From NCBI RefSeq assembly GCF_964019385.1, contig NC_088646.1, forward strand, positions 41,847,908 through 41,911,907: a stretch of DNA of 64,000 nt. Direction: 5' to 3'. This document shows positions 23,511-33,720 of this stretch, one piece after another; the stretch's first letter is position 1; each line of letters begins with the position of its first letter. The notes beneath the pieces were generated by a model that made no database searches, was not told the origin of the DNA, and worked only from the letters and a program-made list of their open reading frames with translations. The DNA comes from Sycon ciliatum (taxonomy: Eukaryota > Porifera > Calcarea > Leucosolenida > Sycettidae). The position numbers and the translations under genes were made by a program.

Positions 23511-23782
23511 AGAGAGGTTCTGCAAAAAGAAAATGCGCATAAACTTTCGCTCTACATTTTGAAGTGCGAAAATTCGCAAAAACTTTCGCAACTTTGGACG
23601 CGAAAATTACTTGCAGGGAACGCAAAATGAACTGTCGTAGGAACTATCGTGAGATCGGGTCCTGGCGTACGTGCACTTGGCCAGCGCAAACTACGAAAAT
23701 ATGCAGAACGCAAAGTTCGTACACACTTTCGCAAGGACTGTCGCGAAACTTCGTTCGAATTTTCGTTTTGCAGAACATCCCT
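23511..23782. mobile_element. MITE, superfamily unknown
   Basis: Left end ggttctgcaaaaagaaaat and right end its imperfect complement (attttcgttttgcagaac). The interior is rich in cgaaa motifs. 272 bp. Confidence 0.55.
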
Positions 23783-24493
23783 ACGAGGTGAATAGCAATT
23801 TTTGGACATGAAAATAAAATAGAGCCCTACTGGCTGTGTGTTTCACATTTTTCATATCTTTTTGTATCTATTGTATGGTCTAATCCTTCATCTTTCCAAA
23901 TATGTGACAATTGCTCATGCTGTGATCCCAGAGACTTTATAGCAGGACGTTTTCGACAGGCCAATTTTTCGGCCTAAATTTCAGTGTATGGAATTCTGGA
24001 CATGAAAGTAAAATAGCGTCAATAGGCATCCTATACTGCACCATTTTGGTTATTTTTTCTATTGGTGGACTGCAGTTGGCCTCTTCACACTTCCAGCCAA
24101 CAGGTCCAAGACTATACAGCGTCTGAAGTGGAGTGCACATGGGGAAGCCAACGATTCGTCCATTACTTCTTATTTTACTCAAAATTCAAAATTCTCATGC
24201 GACATAGTACAACAAAATCCGTTGAAATGCCGCACAAGCAAAGGCTATCAACAAGGCACCGACACGAGGAGAAACTACAACAGCCCAGCTGTCAACTACG
24301 GCAAGAAAAAACTTCATCAACCTGACTGACTTGACTCTACACGCGACGAAAAATTATTTTACTCGAAATGTCCAGAAATGTACAATGTCCAGAAGTAGCA
24401 ATTCACCTCGTACTGAACCTTTCTTTAGCAACATGACGGCAACTGAAACAGCAACAGAGAAAGTATGATACATGTACTGCACATTCTTGCAGG

Positions 24494-24705
24494 TACTACA
24501 AACAGATTGCAGATCGTAATTCTTGCTTTGGCGGCACGAAACTTTATTTGGGGCAGTGCAATCTCGCCGGTACTCACAAATCAAACAGCCCAGACTCGAG
24601 TAAACAAATCCAATAATACAAGTACGAGATTTTCACGAGACGAGACTGCACCCATTGGCTTGTTTCGTATGAAGCAAACAAGTTACTGAACCTCTCCACA
24701 ATGGA
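24494..24705 (+). repeat. Interspersed repeat D, copy 2
   Basis: Matches 9588-9808 over its length with small indels. Confidence 0.7.
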
Positions 24706-24974
24706 GATTTTTCCTGATATGCGAATTTATTTGGCAAACTCGGTCAATGAGTCCTTGAACCTTTCCCTCCAGATTGGGAACTGCCAACGATAGTATGCCA
24801 CTGACCAGTGCCTTACTTGTAACGTACCAATGTGCAATGAATATGAATATTTCGACAACACATCTAACATAAGCCTTGCCGTCAAGAAGGTGAACTCGCG
24901 TTCTTCGCACACTGTAGACAAGGACAAAGAGATAAAAATGGATCTAAACCCGAGTAAAATCAGCACACGTTTCC

Positions 24975-25255
24975 GTAAATGAAAGGGTGAGCATAAGCAA
25001 ATGAATCGAAGGAAACCGGTTAACTCAGAGATCACCTGTCATCTAGTATTCCGTAAAAGGAGGCCTCGGCAGCGGAAAAGCTGAATTTGGAAAAGAGATC
25101 CTGTCAGCTTTTCCATTATTTATTGCATTCCGCCCAAAATAGGCACACTTTTCGTAAATGAAAGAGTCAACACAAGCAAATGAATCAAAGGAAACTGGTC
25201 AACTCACCTGTCATTGAGTAATATTCCGCGAAAGGAGGTCTCAGCAGCGCCGAAA
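24975..25255. repeat. Tandem duplication of about 180 bp period
   Basis: aagcaaatgaatc plus flanking blocks occurs near 24995 and again near 25174, each followed by an ACCTGTCAT and a TTCCG...AAAGGAGG segment. Confidence 0.6.
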
Positions 25256-25439
25256 CGAAATAAGCCAGGCCAGGAGACGAAATATCCGAAACAGCTCATG
25301 CAAGAAGCAGTTCCAAAGAAGGAATTTCCTCGCGCATGCACATATCCGAACACGGATCCGCGGACTGTACTGCGCATGCTACTGCATGCAACACAATGTC
25401 TTTCTTTTTTTACACGTATCGTAGATCTACGTTAGTAGT

Positions 25440-26350
25440 AATAGTAAAAAGAAAAAGAAATAAAAAAGAATGTTTGGCACCTATATGAATTCAGGGGATG
25501 GCCCACGCCTGGTAAAAAGAAAAAGAAAAAAAGAAATCATAACAAAGAAAACTAACTAATAGCGAAAACAATACAGCCATATAACAGGAGGTGAGGGTTA
25601 ACCTGAGGGCATGAGGGCAAGCCCTAGGCGGCAACGGAGGTGAGCCATCACCATGGAGAACGGTTCCTTCCGCTTCTCGGCCAGCATTGATGCACCTTTT
25701 GTTGCCTCGTCGGCGAAGGCAGTGTGCATGGCGTGTATGGCTGCTTCGATGCCTCCTTCCTGGCCTGCGCACAGCTGGGTGCAACCGGTCGCGGCTTCAA
25801 CTGCAGGCCCGGTGATGTAGAGAATGGCTTTTCCAACTATCCTTCGAACGACCTCGCCGATCCCAATGGGTCTGATGCCTGGCTGCTTGTCGAGCGCCAT
25901 GAGTCGGCACGCCACATAGGCTTCCAGTGCAGCCGGGTCCACCGCGGAGGTTGCGAGTCTTCTTGCACATGATGCTACGGCATCGCAGAGCTGGTCTGAG
26001 TTTTGGCCGAAAGCTGAGCACATCCGTCGCCACCCAGATGCGTCCATGCCTGATGGGCCAGCAGCTCCTTCTGTCTGCAGGGCAGCCTTCCGGATCATAG
26101 TTCGATCCAGGGCAGCGAACATAATGTGGTGAGGTGTGGGGGGCACTGGTCCGTCCATCACAGCTGACAGGTCGACTGGCTGAGCGGCAGGATGTTTGTC
26201 CTTTAGGATGTCACGGACAGTTTGATTGCCAACTTTATCATCCAGACGCATGGGGCCACTGTCGGGTGTCTCTTTCAGCATGCGCATAGCTGCACCAGTC
26301 TTGCCCGTGTGCAACACAATGTCTGCCGTGCAAGTGCACAGCACGCGGCT
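25440..26350 (-). pseudogene. RLE LINE copy with internal deletion
   Basis: The minus-strand frame follows the intact LINE from the pre-RT region (RLDDKVGNQTVRDILKDKHP) through GAAGPSGMDASGWRRMCSAF and RPIGIGEVVRRIVGKAIL to EGGIEAAIHAMH. It then joins directly to the last segment of the ORF (LAEKRKEPFSMVMAHLRCRLGLAL). All of the catalytic YADD region, thumb, zinc knuckle and endonuclease is missing, yet the frame is open across the junction. Its 3' UTR carries a 25 bp block (cacgcctggtaaaaag near 25506) that also ends the copy at 32170-32620. Confidence 0.85.
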
Positions 26351-26516
26351 ACCAAGCGTTGGTAGATCTAAAAACATGTACCGAGCACCTTTATTACGTA
26401 GAGACTTACGTAGCCTAAGTTTTTTGTTTTTTTTGTTTTTTTTTACAAAAAACCACACACCATTTGACGGCACAAAGCAGCAAGGCAGCGATGGGACATA
26501 TGGAATGGCAGGAGTG

Positions 26517-26638
26517 GGGGGGGGGGGGGGGAGGCAGGGGCAGCTTGACCGACCATAGGGTCTCGGCTTCATTGTAACCCAAGCGCTCCACAAAAGCAAA
26601 AGATTACAGAAAATACGCAGGGGGGGGGGGGGGGGGGG
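26517..26638. repeat. Two poly-G tracts
   Basis: Runs of 15 to 18 G at about 26517-26532 and 26621-26638. They are candidates for G-quadruplex formation and for sequencing-length error. Confidence 0.85.
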
Positions 26639-26755
26639 CGGTAGATAACTGGGGATTACGGGGAAAAGTATACACAATAAGAAGTTATCAGAGAGTCAAC
26701 GAAGTGAATGGAGGAGGGAACAGAGTTAGAGCTTTTTTCGTCTTTTGTCTTTGAT

Positions 26756-27340
26756 TCATAGCCTGTCCGTTGCCCACTCCCAGCGGATAAGGCGCAGGTG
26801 GGTGTTGACCTTTTCTTTGAACGTCTGAAGTCCTTTTCTTGTTGGCTGGTTCAGCAGAACGCACTGCGGGAGCTGGTTCCAGACCTCCACAACAGCGCCG
26901 GGGAAGGACCGAAGGACATCATTCCGTGCTCTGGGCGGAAGAGTGGAAGTGAGCTGAAACTGGTGTGAGGGATGCTTTTGTGTGCGTCGGCTATGGCGTG
27001 ATGTGTTGGTCGCTCGGGGTGGAAGAAGGGTGAGAAGCATGTCTGGGCCAGTTGAAAAGTGGAGCTTGTAGAGAAAGCAGAGTGCTCCGACCATTCTGCG
27101 GATGTCCAAGCTAGGGAGGTAGGCTCCATCACCGATTAGGTGAAGGCCACGGCGTTGGATGGCAGTGAGGCGAGCCAGAGTGGTGGGTGCAGCGCTCATC
27201 CACACGAGCATGCCGTGCTCCAAAACCGGGCGGACAAAGCCCTTGTAGATCACTCCACGGCACCTGGAGTCCAGCACTCGTGAGGCTTTCCGGAGGAAGC
27301 CGAGACGTTTTACGGGCAAGTATAAAATTAAAAAGCAACA
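26756..27340 (-). pseudogene. LINE reverse-transcriptase tail, second family
   Basis: Open frame with YKGFVRPVLEHGMLVWMSAAPTTL, IQRRGLHLIGDGAYLPSLDIRRMVGALCFLYKLHF, and VVEVWNQLPQ. This is the post-RT tail of a LINE family distinct from the RLE copies. It is 5'-truncated where the PIF-like MITE begins at 27349. Confidence 0.8.
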
Positions 27341-27348
27341 CTACGTAA

Positions 27349-29104
27349 GGGCGCGTTTGGTTGGTACGAACTAGAACAGGATTCACCAGAACAGCGCGTT
27401 TGGTTGGGACTGCACCTGTTCTGGGTCGGCCAGAACATGTTCTGCTTGCTCCGGCCTCGAGGCCGGAGCAGACTGAGCAGTTTCACTTTTTCACAGTGAA
27501 ACCATCGCTGCATCGCAGCCACAGGCCGCCTACTCCGCCTTCACACAGGGCCTGCAAAACAAGTGGTCCTTCCTCTGCCGGACCTCCTCCATGCCGCCGT
27601 CCCTGCTTGAACCGCTGGAACACGCAATCAGCGGTCGGCTCATCCCGGCCATCACGGGTCAGGCTCCACCTGGGACAACTGTTCGCTCCCTACTCTCTCT
27701 GCCTTGCCGGCTTGGGGGACTGGGTATGGCAGACCCTTGTTCAGTGGCTGAACAGTACACCTCATCCCGAAGGATCACGGCTAGCCTCGTGTCTCGCCTG
27801 CTGGAGAAGGAGTCGTCTCTTGGCGACTCTCTGACTCAGCTCCGGACGTTCAAGGCGACGGTTCGGGCCGAGAAGCGGAGCGCGTTCAAGTCTATGGCTG
27901 ATGCTCTTCGCTCGGATCACCGGGAGCTGGCCCCTGTTCTCGACCTGGCCTCAGAAAAGGGTGCATCCAGCTGGCTGACCTGCCGCCCCCTCAGCCGCCA
28001 TGGTTTCACACTCAGCAAGGGAGATTTCCGGGATGGCCTGTGCCTCCGGTACGGCTGGACACCTCCTCGGCTCCCAAGCCTCTGCGTGTGCAGTAAGCCG
28101 CTGAATGTGAGTCTCGCCCTGTCGTGCCCGTTTGGTGGCTTCCCGACGCTGCGACATAACGAGGTGAGGGACATCACCGCCAGAGCTCTAAGGCAGGTCG
28201 CTCACAACGTGACAGTGGAACCCCACCTCCAGCCCGTCACCAGAGAGGCCTTCCGCCATCGCACAGCTGTCACGGGCTGGACGTTGCGGCTAGTGGTGTG
28301 TGGGGTGGCCGATTCGAGCGCATCTTTATTGATGTACGGGTGTTCAACCCTTTTGCGTCTTCGAATCGTGCCACCTCCCTCGCTGCTACTTACAGACGCC
28401 ATGAACAGGAAAAGCGCCGGAAGTACGAGGAGCGAGTACGTGAAGTTGAGCATGCCTCCTTCGTGCCCGTTGTGCTTTCTGCCTCTGGTGGGTATGGCAA
28501 GCATGCCAATGCTCTTTTCACGCGGATCGCCTCTCTCCTGGCTGAGAAGAGTAAGGAGCCATACGGGCAGATTATCTCCTTGCTGCGCTGCCCTGCCGCC
28601 TTGGGTTTGCCCTGGTGCGTTGTGGTGCTATGTGCCTGCATGGCTCAAGGAGCATGTTTGCTCCTGCCGTGCCTGAGTCCCCTGCTGTGCTAGTGGCGGC
28701 GGAGGCACGCATCCAGTGAACCTGCATAGTGCAGTGATCCTACTGAGTGACAGACTCTGTAAATACTGTATCTGATGGTTCGTTTTATGTGTTGATTCTT
28801 CACAAAATGTGTTATTTTGCCCGTACAAGAGGCTCAAAGAGTGAAAAAAAAGAAAAAAAAGAAACCTGGCGGGAACATCGACTTTGGTCCCAAATGATCA
28901 CGTGCATACGCTTTTGGGTTGGACTCGTCGTACCGTACAAAGTGACCATGGTGACCCACACACATTTTGAAGAATGCACCAAGTTTGGCACATTTTTCCA
29001 CAAAAATGTGCTCTGTTTCTGGAGTACCGTTTGGTTGGCATGAGGCTGCTCCATGTGCACCAGCTGTTCGATCCTGTTCTAGATCGTACCAACCAAACGC
29101 ACCC
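27349..29104. mobile_element. PIF/Harbinger-like MITE containing a LINE copy
   Basis: Ends GGGCGCGTTTGGTTGGTACG and the complement of GGGTGCGTTTGGTTGGTACG, flanked by TAA on both sides (27346-27348, 29105-29107). A 3-base TWA duplication and GGG-start ends are typical of PIF/Harbinger. The element would be a few hundred bases without the LINE inside it. Confidence 0.8.
27513..28855 (+). pseudogene. 5'-truncated RLE LINE copy
   Basis: Begins at the equivalent of SQPQAAYSA and continues through FLCRTSSMPP, LPCRLGGLGMADP, HGFTLSKGDFRDGLCLRYGW, the zinc knuckle CVCSKPLNVSLALSC and GGFPTLRHNEVRDI. A frameshift near 28270 puts the endonuclease segment (FERIFIDVRVFNPFASS) in another frame. An A-rich tail lies at 28847-28861. 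It lacks the RT catalytic part. Confidence 0.85.
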
Positions 29105-29107
29105 TAA

Positions 29108-30423
29108 GTGAAATACCGAGCACCTTACGTAGAAACTTACGTAGCATAGCGGTGTGGTTTTTCTTGCCATGTGAACAATAGAAAAGCTGACAGGATCGCT
29201 TTTCTAAATAAAAAATGATGGCCTAATTATGGACTTACATGTATTTGGTCGGTGTACGAGTCACTACGAGATGCACGAACAGTTTTCGTAGGGTGACTTT
29301 GTCATGTAACGTGCGTACTGAATGCAGCAAGTAGAACTCGCCCATCCACCCCTAGGCCCTTGGCCCTCCCCACCTGAAAATACTCGAAGCGTCGAGGAGG
29401 TAGGGGCGCTCTGGCGGGATTTTACGGTTATCGCCCCTCCCCCGAGACACACACATCAAAGCACTGTAGAATGGGGTTGCATTTTTGTTGTTTTGCCATG
29501 TGATTATGCAATCACCATTGTGAAACGAGGGTTGCCTGCTGCTCCTCGTTGATACCGGTAGTATTGAAAAAAAATCAAGCCCATCGATCATCTGCTACTG
29601 CTAGCTAGCTGCCAGAACTGATGATGACACTGCGATCGCCACCTCCAACTGCTGAGGTCAGGTTCTTCTTGCCTGTAGGCTGTGTAGCACCACCACAGCT
29701 TGGTCCACCCTGCGTTGCCCCGGCATCGTACTCTCGTACACAGCCGCATGCCGCACTCTCGCGTGGTGGTGGCCTTCGCAATTCGTGAGTACGTCTTACA
29801 CCATTATTTTGCGCTTGCCACGCGCTTATGCGGCCCATGCTGGGTCCTCTATTTTCTGTCTTCCTGCCCGCGGCCGCGCGCGGCCCAATTACCTGGTGAG
29901 CTCTCGCGCCTTATTTTCCATGGTGGTGTCTGTTATCGTTGGTCCGATGGCCACCGCGTACGTACCGGGGACTTCGCCTTTTCCATACGTGATATGCATT
30001 TCTCCGCCATACCGCCTTGGAGGCAGAACCAGTGCGACAAACTGCTGTCGACTTTTGTTTATTTTGGAAAGGCTCCGCTGCCCCGCTGCTCGTCTTTCGC
30101 GGCTTGAAACGTCATCATTACCATAGTGACCGCGGCTCGAGCTGGAGCAGCGAGTCCGCGGCTCACCGCGAGCTTTTGCTACGATTCTTGACCAAAAACT
30201 GCGAGCCGCGGTCGCGGCTCGACCTGTTTCCCGTACTTTGCATTGTTTTGTACGCCAGAATTTTAAAATTCAAATTTTAATTCGTTGCGCAGGCCAGAAC
30301 ACGAGGATTTGTTTGATTTCGCGCGCGCAGGCAGGTGAAACGTCATCAAAAAGTGTGGACCACGACCGCGGTACCGCGAATGGCGAGTGACAGTGGAACC
30401 GCGCTGCTCCGCTGCATGCAGCC
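29108..30423. other. No recognisable gene
   Basis: Short frames only. A GC-rich inverted motif (ccgcggctcgagct near 30131 and gagccgcggtcgcggctc near 30202) suggests another small foldback or MITE cut by the gap. Confidence 0.4.
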
Positions 30424-30623
30424 NNNNNNNNNNNNNNNNNNNNNNNNNNNNNNNNNNNNNNNNNNNNNNNNNNNNNNNNNNNNNNNNNNNNNNNNNNNNN
30501 NNNNNNNNNNNNNNNNNNNNNNNNNNNNNNNNNNNNNNNNNNNNNNNNNNNNNNNNNNNNNNNNNNNNNNNNNNNNNNNNNNNNNNNNNNNNNNNNNNNN
30601 NNNNNNNNNNNNNNNNNNNNNNN
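30424..30623. other. Assembly gap, 200 N
   Basis: Exactly 200 ambiguous bases. Translations across it are meaningless. Confidence 1.
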
Positions 30624-30681
30624 CTTGTTTCTTGTTTATCGTGCTTCGCTCCTCCCGACCTCACCACTGGCGGGGGAGTAC

Positions 30682-30824
30682 TGTAGCGACCTCACTCCCT
30701 GAGTATTACGTCATTCTACATACGCATGCGCAAGAAATAAAATCATTCTCTTTGGTCACAACTTCTTCGTTGTCCGGTTGGCCAAAGTAGCCGTCGTCTA
30801 GGGCCCGACGTAAAACCCTAAAGG
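30682..30824 (+). repeat. Possible LTR fragment next to the gap
   Basis: The sequence ggcgggggagtac followed by TGTAG copies the purine-tract/LTR junction of the gypsy element (ggtgggggagtat then TGTAG at its 3' LTR). An AATAAA lies at 30737. The body of the element would be in the gap. No partner LTR is seen, so the right end is uncertain. Confidence 0.4.
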
Positions 30825-30925
30825 CAAGACAATTTTATGAAATTCTGCAACAGCAACGTGCACAGAATGACCTCCGTATAAAAAAGTATCACCACCACTA
30901 CTCACATGTTTCCCCGCAGAAGAAG

Positions 30926-31045
30926 TAGAGGATATAACCCGAGTCAGAGGGTTATACCGGCTGAATATAAATCCCGACTGCGATAGCAGGAGGGATTTAT
31001 ATGAGGGTACGGTATAACCCGACTACGAGGGTCATATCCTACTTA
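30926..31045. repeat. Hairpin-chain repeat, copy 2
   Basis: Three hairpins in a row: ataaccc...gggttat, ataaatccc...gggatttat, and an outer pair ggatataaccc / gggtcatatcc. Similar to 421-531 and to 37583-37690. Confidence 0.75.
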
Positions 31046-31602
31046 TGCCAGGTACCCCTACGCATTTCCAGAACAACAAACCTATTTGGAGATCTCCTAC
31101 ATCATGCAGTACATGAACATCTTCTGATGGTTATCAGTTGTCAATTGAAAGAATGGTCGAGCAAGGTCAGAAGGAGATTCCTCCGTGGATGTTTGGCATA
31201 AGATTTCCTTTCAGTACCAGTGCATATTGTAGCATCTTCATGATCTTGTCTTGAGTCGTGAGCGGTGCGGAAGTCGACTGAATTGCTGCGGTGCTGGAGT
31301 TTGTCGTTGAATCAAACTACCGTCACTAGTTAGATTACAGACTCTTTGGGAGTAAGTTTTACTATAATTATGGTACAGTGCTGATTTTCACATGCGGCAT
31401 CTTATAATCAGTTTTGCTTGCAAGTAGATGCATTTGCATGCACTGTTTTGTATCACATTTCAATCCAATCTATTGTAGCCTTTTCCAATCGGGTTGAAGT
31501 ACATGTACACTGGTATTCTAAACTTATTTACGAAGGAGACAGTCCGTTGATGATCTTCAACTCTTCGAAGTACAATGTACATTAGTAGTATTTATTATTT
31601 GA
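31046..31602. other. No recognisable feature
   Basis: AT-rich sequence without supported ORF, splice pair or repeat match within this window. Confidence 0.4.
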
Positions 31603-32004
31603 CTAGGGGAGTCCCAACAGGCATGGCCTTGTTACAGGGAACCCTAGGTGAATCTTTGTGAGGTGAGCAAAAGTACCAGCAGATTGTGCCTGACGACAGT
31701 TTGGAGGAAGAGTGTTCCACCGACCTGCCGCCAGAAAAGAAACTGAGCGCAGTCCATACCCAATATGTACAGTAGGTAATACTAAGGCAGCTGTATCCTG
31801 GCCAAGAGTACGAGCATTTGTGTGCGGGCCAACTGCACGCAGGAGAAACAGTGACTGAAGGAGGGGGCTAGTAATTGATGACAAACAGCGATAGACCAAA
31901 ACGTATAGTTTCAAATTAACTCGTTGCTCAAACGAATACAGATGACACCGTTGTAAAACTAATGCAGTTGGGGTCATTCTATCTAAACCAAATGCCTTCT
32001 TCAT
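31603..32004 (-). pseudogene. LINE C-terminal tail fragment
   Basis: The frame shows LQRCHLYSFEQRVNLKLYVLVYRCL, then GYGLRSVSFLAAGRWNTLP and an ending in GLP. This is the typical tail of a CR1/L2-like LINE. Its last bases (acagggaaccctag near 31636) resemble the segment at 11926-11939. Confidence 0.75.
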
Positions 32005-32035
32005 CGCAATATGGCTGACCGTTACAAGCCTGTTA

Positions 32036-33245
32036 GGCCATCATTTTTTATATCTATGTTTCGCGTCAGTTCAACTTCCAGAATCATATGCGAGAGGTGG
32101 AAAAAAATAAAAAATTGCAAAATTAATAATAAAAAAGGCTCATCAGAGGTGTATGCACTGTACATAGCACAACTGGAGGTGGAGCATTCCTCGTTTGTAC
32201 CCGTGGTTTTTGCAACCACTGGCGGCCAGGGGAAAGCTGCTTCGGCACTCTTTGCCAGGATTGCCAGCAAGCTGTGTGAAAAGCGCCTTGAGCCTTTCCC
32301 GGTTATGATGGCTTTTGTACGGGCGAAGATCTCCTTTTGCCTTGTTCGAGCAATGGTTGCCAGTCTACGTGGTCACCGTCGGAACCCGCCTCGACATCTG
32401 TCTGGTTCGGCTGTGCTGGCAGCTGCTGAATGTGCCCTGGTGCCATAAACGGTGTACATGATACAGTACAGTTTCTTTGGTAATGGTGTTTCATTTACTT
32501 TTGTATTTTTCAGTTCGTTCTCTTTGTATTTAACTCCTCATTGTTTTTTTTACCAGGCGTGGGCCATCCCCTGACTTCATAGGTGCCAAACATTTTACGT
32601 TTTTCATTTCTATTTTGAGAGTTAATAAAAATTACCGCCTGTTTATGTAACTATAAAAAATATTTAAAAAAATATTATTTTCTGGCTTTCCTTGATTTTC
32701 CGTTATCTTTGTGCACAGCCAGTAACTTCCACATCCTTCTTTCTACAGTACGCAACAAGATCATCAGCACTGCAGTTGATATTGATGCCCCCAACGAAAA
32801 AAAACAAAACAATAGCTCGTGCATGGTGTACATTCGAAAGAAAAATCGTACATCGAAGCACAACATCTGGGTTATCAGCAAGAGTAAATATTCACTTTGG
32901 ACAGAGGAGGCTAGGCATCCGTTGGTGCCTATGCTTCGCTGGATTATTGTACTCAGACTTCAGCAGCGGTGCAGCAAAGACCTCCGGAACGACGCATCCT
33001 CTCAACTTCAGGCGATCAATGCTGTCTGGTGTTAGCTCATAGAATATTGCTCCCAGATGCCGAACAAACGATTTGCCAACGCTGGCCTAGAGGCCATTTC
33101 TGAATCTCAGCTTCGCCGTATGCAACCAGTCCACACTGATGACTCGTACAATCGTACACTCACCGTGCATGTAAGATTTTTTATTTTTTTCCGAAAAAAA
33201 TCAAAACGTATGCGTGCGGACGACGCGAAACATAGCTATAAAAAA
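32036..33245 (+). repeat. Interspersed repeat A+B+C, copy 2, with LINE insertion
   Basis: Block A (32036-32165), block B (32815-33055) and block C (33057-33240) match copy 1 at 9806-12560. The RLE LINE fragment at 32170-32620 lies between A and B. Comparing the copies gives the uninterrupted order A-B-C. Confidence 0.75.
32170..32620 (+). pseudogene. 3' fragment of an RLE LINE
   Basis: Reads VEHSSFVPVVFATTGGQGKAASALFARIASKLCEKR, matching the last 90 residues of the intact LINE, with a stop at 32446. The 3' UTR contains ccaggcgtgggccatcccct, shared with the copy at 25440-26350. Confidence 0.85.
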
Positions 33246-33249
33246 TGAT

Positions 33250-33560
33250 GGCCTTATATAGGGTAGTTTTCAAACAGTGCACATACGCATTACTTGCATA
33301 TTCTAGAGTAGACTGTATAATTGACAAGAAGAAAGTTCTCCGAGCTGTAGCTGATAAATTGCGACGGCCATGAGCAAAACAGGCTAGTTTAGCGAAGACC
33401 ACTGAACACACCTTTTCTACTTGTGGGCGGAACGTTAGATGCTCATCGATTAGTATACCAAGGTATTTCACATTGCTGACCCATTCGGGATACTTCGTGG
33501 TTATTCGACGTTCTTTATCCTCAGATTCAGTTTAACAGAATACTCTGTAGACGAATTCCA
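33250..33560 (-). pseudogene. LINE reverse-transcriptase thumb fragment
   Basis: Minus-strand frame with VKYLGILIDEHLTFRPQVEKV and LSIIQSTLEYASNAYVHC, the canonical region after the RT catalytic motif in jockey/CR1-type LINEs. Truncated on both sides. Confidence 0.75.
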
Positions 33561-33687
33561 GGTCATTCTTCTTTTCCATTGTGTACTGTTCCTCGTCAGT
33601 GTGCCGTTCTGTGTGGAGTGTACACGTGCATGTTGTGTCCGTTGTGTCTGTTTATGTATGGTCCGTACGCTGGAGTACTGCCGCCGT

Positions 33688-33720
33688 ACAAGTTCACTGC
33701 CTTTCAGGCAGTGAACATGT
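33688..33720. repeat. Palindromic LINE target site
   Basis: Arms 33688-33701 and 33707-33720 are complementary with one mismatch around the loop tttca. Joining the sequence downstream of the LINE (37550 on) extends the two arms to about 48 bp with few mismatches, so the LINE sits in one arm of a long hairpin. Confidence 0.8.

Noticed and set aside
24727..25035. Minus-strand ORF of about 102 residues
   Set aside because: No recognisable domain, and it overlaps a tandem duplication.
30263..30790. ORFs of about 100-150 residues across the gap
   Set aside because: Mostly undetermined residues from the 200 N gap.
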